Of a DNA stretch of 64,000 bases, positions 55,185 to 64,000 are shown in pieces (positions within the stretch are counted from its first letter, which is position 1; every line of letters starts with the position of its first letter). This DNA is from Telmatactis stephensoni (Eukaryota; Cnidaria; Anthozoa; Actiniaria; Isophelliidae): the NCBI GenBank assembly GCA_029948255.1, contig JALIZF010001798.1, forward strand, positions 124,001 through 188,000, given 5' to 3'. A model generated the notes under the pieces. The model had not been told where the DNA came from. It searched no databases and saw only the letters and a list, made by a program, of their open reading frames with translations. The position numbers were made by a program, and so were the translations under genes.

Positions 55185-56892
55185 TCATGCAATACGAAAT
55201 ACCCACAAATCCCAAGGCAAAGGCCAAGACTCATTGTAACCATTCTTGGAGGGCGGCTCGATGATACCCCAATCACCCTGACAACCGAGGAGAACACTGC
55301 TAGGAAAATTATGAGGAAGGAGAGCCCACCAGAAGCGACGAGGAAGAACATCTGGGACAACACAAGAAAAAGTCACTTGGGCCTTGGACAATGGAGAACA
55401 AACCAGGGGGTGGAGATCAGCCAACTGACTAAACACGTTCACACCTTGACAACCAGGAGTCGGCCAAGGAGAAAAGGAAGGCAGGCGAGATCCACAAATG
55501 TCCAACATAGCGTTAGAAGGCAGCGCCATGAGGTCCACAGTATGACCTAAACGACCTCCAAAGGAATCCTGGACCCATTTCCAGGTACATTTCGAGAGAC
55601 GAGAGTCGGACAGAGTCAAAGTGCAGGATGGTTCATCAGCCACATTCAGTGCAGAGGGAACGTGATAAAGACGAAGACTGCAGTTGCAGGTTAACACCAC
55701 TTGGAAGATCGACTTGAGTGAGGCCGAGAAAGAATGGGATCTCGCAGACTGGTTATTCCAAGCATGGAGGAGAGCAGAGCTGTCCACATACACATCTACT
55801 CTAGAATCCTTGACAGATGACATAAAAGATCGAAGAACGTTACATAAAGCAAGTGCTTCTTTAACAGTGATATCCGACGACAAAACATCCTGCGGCCAAT
55901 AGTCAGAAGCAACAATGGGAACACCACTCGGATTCAACACACCACCCCAAGCGAAGGATGAAGCATTGGTGTAAAGAATGAATTGATGATGGAATTCGGA
56001 ATGCCATGGAAGATAGCCAGACCAGGACTTGAGAAAAAAAACAATGCTCGATTTCTTCATGCAAAGCTTTCGACAGGGTGATAGGCCTGGATGACTTGCA
56101 AGCTCTTGAGATGGCCATGTTGATTTCATTGGTATAGATTCTGGCACCTGGGAAGGCCATAGACATGGAGATGCATTTTCCGGATAACCTCTGTAGGTCA
56201 TTTAAGGATACTTGTTTGGAAAGAAGCATGGCCTCAACGAGACCAAGGAACTTCTCTTTCTTACTCGGGAGAAGACGGAAAACACACACACGGGAATCAC
56301 ACTCAAAACCAAGGTAAGGCACAGATTGGCACGGTTCCAGAATTGACTTTTCAAGCCTAATACAGTAACCCAGTTGAATTAGAGTATAGCAGACTACAAA
56401 GGAAGCACTTCATGCGCAGGTTAAATTCAGTTCATCTCCTGCACCAAGAGACCTCACTAGCTCGGAGTCAGCCGGAAGACGAATCTGGGACATGTGGCGA
56501 TTGTCAATGTACAGAGAGCAAGGGATATTGACGGAGCGAAAGTAGTGAGAAACCAAAAGCCCAGTGGAGTGGTAGACAAACGCAGAAAGATTCCAGCCAA
56601 AGGGGATGGTGTTGCTGGTAAAGAACCAACCCGCCCATTCAAATCCAAAGTACGTATGACTAGCTTCGGACAAGCAAGTATGGTCATATCCGGATTTATC
56701 GTCACACACTGTTTGATATGAGTTTTTTTTGACATACAAAGAGAGATGATGAAGATGATCAAGGGAAAATGGTTGATCACACATCCACAGGTTCAAAAAC
56801 TGATTATCGTTGCAAACGGTTCTACAGTTAGCGGCATGACCAAATGAGGGGGGAGACCTCGCCCACTTTGCCCCAGACAGATATGGCCCCAC
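55185..56892 (-). pseudogene. RT-RNase H of DIRS relic with Asp-to-Asn changes
   Basis: The RT region (56892-56410) has DDKSGYDHTCLSEASHTYFG and NTIPFGWNLSAFVYHSTGL. Its active-site box reads YIDNRH where DIRS elements have YIDDRH. Two frames then lead to the RNase H region (56201-55185) with WSGYLPWHSEFHHQFILY, where the first catalytic Asp is also Asn (YTNASSFAWGG), followed by TVKEALALCNVL and VDVYVDSSALLHAWNN. Both changes would abolish activity. Confidence 0.8.
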
Positions 56893-57669
56893 TTGCGAGA
56901 CGCTGCAAAATTGTGTCAGTGATGAATTTGGAGAAAGGTTTGCACGAGCTATGGTTCATGAACACACACGGGGGTGGGGATGGGGAGTCAAATTGTTCGC
57001 CTTTGAATTTCCCTTTGAAATGCCTGAAATAGCGATCAACTTGCACTTTGTTTTCCAACCAGTCAAGAACTGTTTGGGCAAGAGGATATGAACACAAATT
57101 CGCTATACGGATCCATTCTTCGAGATGTTCGTGAAGCTGGCCAGCGAGGAAATTAGAAGGGTTGGGAAATGCCAGAGCTTTTACGCCTGAAGCAACCTGA
57201 CCAAGAAGGACTTTATTCACCCAGTCAGAAGATAAGTGCGCATTAAAAGGTAAAAGGACTTGATCATCTGCTCCTAAAATTGAACCATCAAAGTGGACCC
57301 ATGAAACAAAATTAGGTCTTATAGACAAGGGATAAAAGGGGTGTTCTTTTTCCCATTCTGGCACTTGATAGAAGAATTTGAAGTGTTTACTTGGGGGCTG
57401 AAACGCTCCACAGGCATAACAAAAAACTCTGGGCTTCCTTGGGCTTGGGCGGGATGAAGACTGGGTAGCTTGACCACTAAAGGATTTGTCAACCTTGGAA
57501 ACAGCCTCAAGGTCCTTCGCGTACTCCTTATCAGCCAAAAGTAGGCCTTAAATTGCTTCTTGGGGACAGGGAGTTTTTCCCTAAGCGTACAGGCAATAAT
57601 GTCGTAAGTGGGTGCCTTTTCACGGTTTGCTAATTTCGCAGAGGAAGCAAGTTGCTCCGCCATCGCCAA
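56828..57669 (-). pseudogene. Gag-like region of DIRS relic
   Basis: Two overlapping frames. 57669-57540 has MAMAEQLASSAKLANREKAP. 57538-56828 has a CYACGAF motif near its start, then LPFNAHLSSDWVNKVLLGQV and LEEWIRIANLCSYPLAQTVL. These resemble capsid-like regions placed upstream of RT in DIRS elements. The frame shifts at about 57540. Confidence 0.6.
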
Positions 57670-57670
57670 A

Positions 57671-58780
57671 GCATCATATTTATCAAATTCTTCTTCCCGT
57701 CTAAAACCGTACTAGGTAATTTTGGCTAGGTGAGTGGGTACATCAGAATTTGAGGCGGCATCCTATAGAGTCTCTAATCTGGCCGACAACTGTGCAACAG
57801 CATCATCCTAAGATGAAAACATACAAAACTGTAGGATTGACTCTGAATAGGCTGCCAGCCCTTAGGTGGTAAACAAAGAGGATACTTCAAATGTGAAAAG
57901 GAAGCGCGGGAAACCCACCCAAGGGATGACAGCCTGAGCGTCAGTAATCCGACTAGGGCATTAGACACCCTTTCAGGCCACCATTGGAAGGGAGAAAAAA
58001 TTAGAAAAATCAATCAAATGAAAGAAACTTAGGAACAAATAACTAACTATAGAGAAATCACGGCACTATTGAACTGAATGACGGGTAAAACAACGAACCT
58101 ACCCATTGGGAACAATTACTTAAACCACTATAGAAAACAAATTTAAGGGAACAAACGTAGAAATAAAACTAAGCAAAAGGAGGACAAATGGAAACAAAGT
58201 AAAAAATCCAAAAGCAACATATACTTGCCAGTATGATATAAGCCAGATAACACGAAAGGGAAAACATCAGGAAGGAAACTCTTAGCGAAACAACTAAAAT
58301 GTACCATAGAGTTGAAAAAGCAACCATAGAGAGACCCGGGAAAAAATAAATGATTATTATATTATTATAACAGATCAAATAAATCAAATATGAAAATGTA
58401 CAACAAATGAGGAGCCCCGAGGGAATAATTGTAGTTGTAGGAATTGGCCGGGTCCATTGGAGTTTCACGTGGCTTTGAATGGTTTCACGGAAAGCCTTGG
58501 TCTAAGGTTTGTTTTCTTGCATATGGAGTAGTCAGTTTGACGATATTTTGTGGTTTGTTCACCGCGTGGCTTTACGTGGCAAGAATTTCCATGTGGATGC
58601 GAACTAGGTCCACGAGTACCCATGCGGCTGAGAACTACAGAGAATTTTGAGCGGTATGCCTGTAGTATGTAAGATTTTGTCAAATGTGCCCATATAAAAT
58701 TTCGTACCAATTGTGTCTGGGAGCCGGGCTGAAAAGTTGTATCAAATTCTTGCCTCTATTGCATCTGTGTGGCTGAAATT
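57671..58780. other. No gene seen; upstream flank of DIRS relic
   Basis: Only short frames. Some may be the decayed 5' region of the DIRS element, but no motif supports this. Confidence 0.45.
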
Positions 58781-58792
58781 TTTGCAAAAATT

Positions 58793-59057
58793 ATGCCTGT
58801 TAGGCTGAGAAAGTTATATGAATTGTGCCTGTGAGGCTGAAAAGTTATATCAATTGTGCCTGTGAGGCCTAAAAGTTATATGAATTGTGCCTGTGAGACT
58901 GAAACGTTATATGAACTGAGCCTGTGTGGCTGAAAAGTTATATGAAATGTGCCTGTGTGGCTGAAAAGTATGTGAACTGGGCCTGTGTGGCTGAAAGTTA
59001 TATGAATTGTGCCTGTGTGGCTGAAAAGTTATATCAATTTGAGCCTGTGAGGCTATA
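58793..59057. repeat. 31-bp tandem repeat (GCCTGTGTGGCTGAAAAGTT)
   Basis: About eight to nine imperfect copies of GCCTGTGTGGCTGAAAAGTT plus ATATGAATT. It ends where the gag relic begins. Confidence 0.9.
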
Positions 59058-59083
59058 TCAATGCAATCATTAAGCTGAAGCTT

Positions 59084-59609
59084 TCTTCATTGTAAGAGCT
59101 TCTTTCGATTTTCATCATTGTTGACACCAAACACTATGCGATCGCGTATCAGTGAATCACTCATACAGTCACAAAAATTACACGTTTGGGCTAGCGTGCA
59201 TAGCGAAGTAACATAAGCATCAATAGATTCATCACTCTTCTGATTTCTACTATTAAAAACGTAGCGTTCATATGTTTCGTTTGTTTCAGCAATCGTGAGC
59301 AATTGAACTTATCGATAATAGTGCTCAGTGCACCTTTTGCTTCTGGTGTCTCAAATGACAACAGGCCGTTAGATCTTCAAGACTTCAGGCCCAATGCAGT
59401 GGAGGAACAGAGTGACTTTGCAAGCTTCAGGCTGATCGTCGATTCATGATGATAGAGTAGTTTTGCCATGACTGTTTCACTGTTTGAAGGTCTTCCATTT
59501 GTCGGAGATGTTGGATTTGGTATTGAGCGATGCTGGCGGGTGTATTCCATGTATATTGGGTCGTACACTGTACCCAGACGGTCCTGGCACGTCTTTGTCT
59601 TTCTTGTCA
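59084..59609 (-). pseudogene. gag: Gypsy gag relic
   Basis: The minus strand carries EACKVTLFLHCIGPEVLKI, ETNETYERYVFNSRNQKSDE and SDSLIRDRIVFGVNNDENRK. These are homologous to the gag of the intact mag-like element in this window (TYERYKFN, LIKDRIVCGI). At least four stops or frame changes lie upstream of 59300. The sequence stops at the 31-bp repeat array. Confidence 0.75.
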
Positions 59610-59627
59610 CCCATTATACTGCCACCA
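59610..59627 (-). other. Candidate primer-binding site
   Basis: The minus strand TGGTGGCAGTATAATGGG starts with TGG directly after an LTR-like end and just before the gag relic. The priming tRNA is not assigned. Confidence 0.5.
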
Positions 59628-59802
59628 TGTTACAATATGCTCGATATTGCCATAGAAATATAGACTACTAGATTGGTGTGTGTATATCCATACACGAGCT
59701 TTATTCACAAGTGCCGAGTGTACTTACAAGAGTAATACAATATGACTTATTACATCATGACTAGTGCCAAGGATACATTATGTAATGATGTAACACAGTA
59801 CA
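59628..59802 (-). repeat. Probable 5' LTR of the gag relic
   Basis: It ends ATTGTAACA next to the primer site on its inner side. The outer end, TGTACTGTGTTACAT near 59802, is a best guess, and no second copy was found in the window. Confidence 0.45.
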
Positions 59803-59819
59803 CCCATTGCAGTACACCC

Positions 59820-61140
59820 ATTGGTATGGCTCTCTTTATGCTTTGTATTGTTTCATCGTTGTCTTCTTCGTCACTACTTGAGGTTTCTAGTTGCTCCGGC
59901 AATGTTGGGTATTCCTTGTTAGTTTCGTCTTCCAAGCTCAAGGAAATGATGGCCTGCTTGTCTTCCACAGAAAGCCCTGAACCATCAGCAGTGTTTTCAG
60001 ACACACTTGAATCTTCTGGCTGTTACGGTGCGGGATACTGCATAGCTGCCCATACAATGCAATCCATAGGGTGATCTTTGATCCACTTGGCAGCCTTTTT
60101 GTTGACTCGAGGCAGTGTCTTGAACTTGTATTTGTTCAAACGGTTGTTCATTGCTTCGTTGTCTTCGGAACTTCCAAAGTCTAATTCTTTCTGGCAAGTA
60201 ATGAAAATCGGTGCCGTGTTCACGAATCCTTTGGCAGACTTCCATTTGTGGTCATGCGCAGTCCATTCACCCTGAGTTAGAATTTTCCAGTCATCCACTT
60301 CCATAACCTCAACTCTAGCTTCATCCAAATTTATCAACTCTGTGTCTTCGTTTATCATAGCCTTGTTGAATTCTCGTTGCTTGGTCACATGAGCAACCTT
60401 TGAAGGGTCTATGATCTTGTTTGTGGCCATACCATTGACGTTTTATTTGAAGGGCCAATGAGGCATGGTACTTTTTGCTTGTGGTTTCTTGTCTTACAAT
60501 CAATGAGCATCAGAAAGTCTTCGCATATATGTCAATAGTCTGTCTTTGAAATAGACATTTCCAAGCAAGGAATTCAGAAAGCTGTCCATGGTACACAATC
60601 TGGAGTATGTAAATTTGGATCCACGCTGTCTTTTGAACACGTCTCCTTCACGGTAGCTTTTTCATTGCTCTCTCCACGTCATTGCATAAAACCATCAAAG
60701 GCTCTCCAAGCTCTTTTGGTGGGTCAAAACTGCTTGGCTGCTCTTGTTTCTCTCGGTGGTATACGTCAAATTGGAGTCACACATCTTTTAAGCGCCTAAT
60801 CGTCTTCTCTATGGGCGATGGGAAAATGTCTGGACGAACTAAAACCATTCTCACAACACTTTCACACTGACCAAGAGGCTGATCTTCCATTGAAGTTCCA
60901 GTTATTTGCTCCAAAAGTTCATCTCGACATCGTTTGTACGAATGGAATATCAGGTCGGCCATGAAGCTATTCTTGTGGTCCTTGAGTAATTGGCATAGTT
61001 TATTCAGAATATCACAGCCACCCTTTCGAGGCGTGACTTCGACATCACATGGAATTAAGGCGCTATGAAGAATTAATGTGTCAACTGGTGCACCATTTGG
61101 TGACTGCATGGCCACCCAGTATGTTATCGCAGGGTAGCTT
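59820..61140 (-). pseudogene. SF3-helicase-like (replication initiator type) pseudogene
   Basis: 61115-60777 encodes an N-terminal region (KGGCDILNKLCQLLKDHKNS). 60700-60540 has REGDVFKRQRGSKFTYSRLC. Near 60450 is a phosphate-loop-like CLIGPSNKTSM, in which the glycine before Lys-Thr is missing. Near 60340, ELINLDEARVEVM fits Walker B, and 60200-60120 has FVNTAPIFITCQKELDFG and EAMNNRLNKYKFKTLP, which fit the later helicase motifs. A Ser/Glu-rich tail ends near 59825. Several frameshifts and stops are present (about 60780, 60640, 60520 and 60020). The motif order suggests a superfamily 3 helicase as in small DNA viruses and some transposons. The exact source is unknown. Confidence 0.5.
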
Positions 61141-61175
61141 TTGTTTTCTGAACACTTGGAAACTGCTGGTGGAAC

Positions 61176-61310
61176 CTAAAATACATAAAAATGCAAGTGA
61201 GAATGTCAATCCTAAATCCAAGGGAGTAAAGTCTAAACTTCATGAAAATGCATGGAAATCCAAGGGAGTAGGATCTAAAATTCATGAAAATAAATGCATG
61301 GACAATCCAA
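61176..61310. repeat. ~42-bp tandem repeat, 2-3 copies
   Basis: ATCCAAGGGAGTA(A/G)(A/G), then TCTAAA(C/A)TTCATGAAAAT, is repeated. The plus strand reads SKGVKSKLHENAWKSKGVGS without a stop, but no gene context is seen. Confidence 0.75.
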
Positions 61311-61529
61311 GCAGTATGGATTATTGTGAAAAACATGTCCCCAGCAGGGGGAGTGCGGGTATAAAATACAATAGCTACATTTTGTAGTAGAGTGGGTGGG
61401 ATAGGGCCAGTGCCAATGTTGAAGCAAGGTTTTTTGACATGAATTATTCTGCTGCACCCGAGGAAATGTGAGATTGCTTAAACAATCAATTGTGTATTGC
61501 ATTAATACATGTAACATGATCTATAAATT

Positions 61530-62080
61530 TGAGTAAAGTGTTTGTAGACTTTGGGACTTGTGGAGGTTTGTGTTGGGTAGCATCAGGAAACAGGTGGAGG
61601 AGAGACCAGAGGTGTAGATCCCTGAGTGTCTGTTCATAAAATGGATATTCCTTGGCTGCTTTGGATGGCTAGACGCCTGTTGGAGGGTCCATTTTTGTGA
61701 GTTCAGATATGGTTTGAAATGTGGATGTGGTAAGGTGATTAGGGTAGCCGTGCGCAAGGAGCACCACTCTCGGCCTCTCTAACTGGTTATGTACATGTAG
61801 GTCTTCGTCGAAGGTTATGAGTCTTTTGTATTGCAGAACTTGACTGTAAACGCAGGCATTGGGATGAGAGTGGTGTGGGATGAGTGTGCTATCTGTTTGT
61901 TTAGAGTTGAAGTTAATGTGAGTTGTTGGAAAGGAGTGTTGCAATTTGTTAAAGCCTTGGTGAAAATTGTTGATGTGCTGGAGGAAGTTTTCTAATAATT
62001 TGTTTGTCCGTGTGGCCATATCATAAAGATGTCATCAATGTATCATTTCCAGCTTCTAGCTTCGATGATTTGGAAAGGGT
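61530..62080 (-). pseudogene. Penelope-like reverse transcriptase fragment
   Basis: Near 62050 the minus strand reads YIDDIFMIWPHGQTN, the catalytic box of Penelope-like reverse transcriptases. After a frame change, 62019-61669 continues with NFLQHINNFHQGF, HINFNSKQTDSTLIPHHSHP and QVLQYKRLITFDEDL, matching the conserved region after that box. Stops and frameshifts are present, and the GIY-YIG nuclease is not seen. Confidence 0.65.
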
Positions 62081-62751
62081 CAATGTTTGTGCAACTAGCT
62101 ATATGTATGTAAAAAATGCAAGTGTTCATAAGGGTGTAAGTGTGCATAAGAAAGAGCGAGAGGGGTGGTGGTAGGAGAGATAGGTGCATGGGTAAGCTTG
62201 GGGAGCATAGGAATCAATTAAGATTCAAAACTTTCCCTGCAATATTAGCAAACTAGTAAATTGAAGGGTTCTCTGTGAAAAGTCGACCTAAGTGACTTTT
62301 TGATGGATGTCCAGACATTGAATTTTTGGCACAGAAAGGTTAACTGATATCATTTTATACCAGTGAAAAATATCAAAAAGTCGCTTCAGCCATTTTCATA
62401 AGGAGCCCTTCAATTTTGTAATGAGGTTCATGCAATTTAAGACCGCAGGATGTGCACATAAATGTGTTAATTGAAATCTTTGCCAAAGCATGATACAAAA
62501 TGCTTTCAATATGAATCAAACTGAGACTTTTGTCGATAAAAGGGACTTAGATATCGCTTTGGTTTGATTTTTCGTTACACAAGCAAATGACTAGATTATC
62601 TATGGGTGCACACGGAATCTATAAATTGTACACATTTTGCTGCTTTTACCAGTTATGAGTTCTGACCATACATGTATTTGATAGAATTTCACTATTTCTT
62701 TTCTATAAATTTCCAGGAAACCTGGAAGTTGTTCTGTCGAGAGAACATATC
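62081..62751. other. No gene seen
   Basis: AT-rich, with no motif or long frame. Confidence 0.5.
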
Positions 62752-63101
62752 AATGAGCTTTTATCAGGTATTTTTAACTTCGTAAAACAGAAAAAGAATT
62801 ACCATAGCTGAAAAGAGCATGTTAAAATTAGCAAGATAGTGAAGTTTGAAGGAATTAAATCCAAAACTCGCGAGAATATGACTTTTTGAAAAGTGTGAAT
62901 TTGTAAGAAAACCTTTGCCGGTAGGCATCTCTTGCCTACCAGCGAATGTTTTCATACAAAATTTCGATTTCGGAAAATTCATATCTTCAGTGAGTTTGAA
63001 AATTACTGCATTCAAACTTCACAATTTTGACGTGCTCTTTCCAGCTATGGTAATTATATTTCTGTACTGTGACTCTTGGATGTACATGATAAAAGCTCAT
63101 T
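62752..63101. mobile_element. Palindromic MITE, copy 2 (350 bp)
   Basis: Same family as 25891-26247, in the opposite orientation. Ends are AATGAGCTTTTATCA and GATAAAAGCTCATT, with an internal TACCATAGCTG...CAGCTATGGTA pair and the central TAGGCATCTCTTGCCTA. The two copies differ by substitutions and small indels. Confidence 0.85.
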
Positions 63102-64000
63102 GCTATTTGGCCATGGCATTACAAACTAAAGGTTGGTACACATTCATTTGATAAATCATTGAACTTGTGTTCTGAGATGTAAACTGACTGTCTATGGCGA
63201 TTTTTTTTTTCTGTTCTCTGTTTATCTGTTTCTCCTTTTTTGCCTAAATGAAGATGTTGAAGTGGTATTAATTGTTACGAGAGAACAAATCGATAATTAA
63301 TCGATATTCATAAGTTCAGTTTATGTGCATGCAAAGATATAAAGTTGACAGTTAAGAAAATATTTTTAAAGCTATAAGAAACTCAACTAACATTTAAGAA
63401 GATTTGTAATTAATCTTCAAAGATTAACTGATATGGAATTAGCAATCTGATTATCCTTTAAATGATAACTGGAAAAAACCTTGAGGTAGACTTTCTGTCT
63501 CGTTGGAAATAAGATTAGTTCTTGGTGCATGCAACTAACCTTATAGGATAGTCCCACCTACTTTTGCATATACACCTGGCTACACCCTAGTCAAGTTGTA
63601 ACCTAGATTTCTTTCTGGTTTTAATCTATCTTTGAAATATCTTTAGACTAGTTAAAAGCCCTTCACTTTTGTCACTTATTTCTATAATTTGTATTCTTTG
63701 ATTTAACTTTTCTTTATATGTAATTCTTGATTTAGACTCAGAATACTTGCTTGAGTCTTTGGCTCATTAAGATATATTTTTCTAGTTTCAACCAAACAGA
63801 AGTTGCCAATAGTTGACAATATTGTATGATTGACATTGTGACAAATAACTAGCATAAATAGAGAATAGCTAGAGTTAGTTAGTTGTTAGTTGGAAGTTGA
63901 TGTGACTTGATCAACCAATAAAGGCTCGAACGGTACCAGCTTTGCCAAGAGGTGTCCTCTAACATAATTTTTAGCCTGATGCACTAGCCAATAGAAATTT
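63102..64000. other. No gene seen
   Basis: AT-rich. AATAAAGG at 63919 resembles a polyadenylation signal but has no gene next to it. Confidence 0.45.

Larger units (their letters stand above)
53866..57670 (-). mobile_element. Decayed DIRS-type (tyrosine recombinase) retrotransposon
   Basis: Contains, from high to low coordinates, a gag-like region, RT, RNase H and a tyrosine recombinase, which is the DIRS order. Several frame changes and substitutions in catalytic residues show it is inactive. Candidate terminal repeats lie at 53517-53845. Confidence 0.8.

Overview
This 64 kb window is AT-rich eukaryotic (metazoan) DNA. It has spliced genes, several retrotransposon classes and many foldback repeats, and no sign of bacterial gene organisation. 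The mixture of mag-like Ty3/Gypsy, BEL/Pao, DIRS-type, Penelope-like and P-element-like sequences, plus OTU-like and SF3-helicase-like fragments, fits a marine invertebrate, most likely a cnidarian such as an anthozoan. That assignment is inference from family content and was not tested by any search.

Layout: 0-4.8 kb is mostly featureless with one terminal exon. From 4.8 to 9.0 kb there is an 8-bp satellite. A 3.35 kb foldback-like element (5578-8929) sits inside it; its inverted arms are made almost entirely of a 9-bp tandem repeat, and its tips are a 19-bp perfect inverted repeat. From 11.3 to 17.4 kb lie two intact-looking minus-strand genes: a two-exon coiled-coil/protein-kinase gene and a six-exon gene (modelled at 1301 aa) of a family I cannot name. 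A broken copy of the second gene, with no visible intron, lies at 45-47 kb next to an LTR and primer-binding site. From 18.7 to 23.0 kb is a nearly complete mag-like Gypsy element with very short LTRs and an uninterrupted gag-pol frame.

23-28 kb holds a tRNA-like palindromic element with a 7-bp target duplication, a P-element transposase relic, a 357-bp palindromic MITE (second copy at 62.8 kb), a hairpin, an OTU-like fragment and a BEL/Pao relic that lacks its reverse transcriptase. 31.5-36.6 kb holds exons of an unassigned gene and a gene with an OB-fold/RPA-like look whose 3' end is tandemly duplicated. 38-44 kb has a partial LTR, a 144-bp near-perfect palindrome and a DIRS-type element. 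45-53 kb is a pile-up of broken Gypsy pieces, LTRs and the paralogue pseudogene. 53.5-57.7 kb is a decayed tyrosine-recombinase (DIRS) retrotransposon. 58.8-63.1 kb has 31-bp tandem repeats, a Gypsy gag relic with LTR and primer site, an SF3-helicase-like pseudogene, a Penelope-like relic and the second MITE copy.

Most very long open frames at 4.8-8.9 kb are by-products of 8-bp and 9-bp tandem repeats and are not genes. The best candidates for functioning host genes are the kinase, the six-exon gene and, less surely, the OB-fold-like gene. The most unusual structures are the foldback element and the LTR-associated copy of the six-exon gene.
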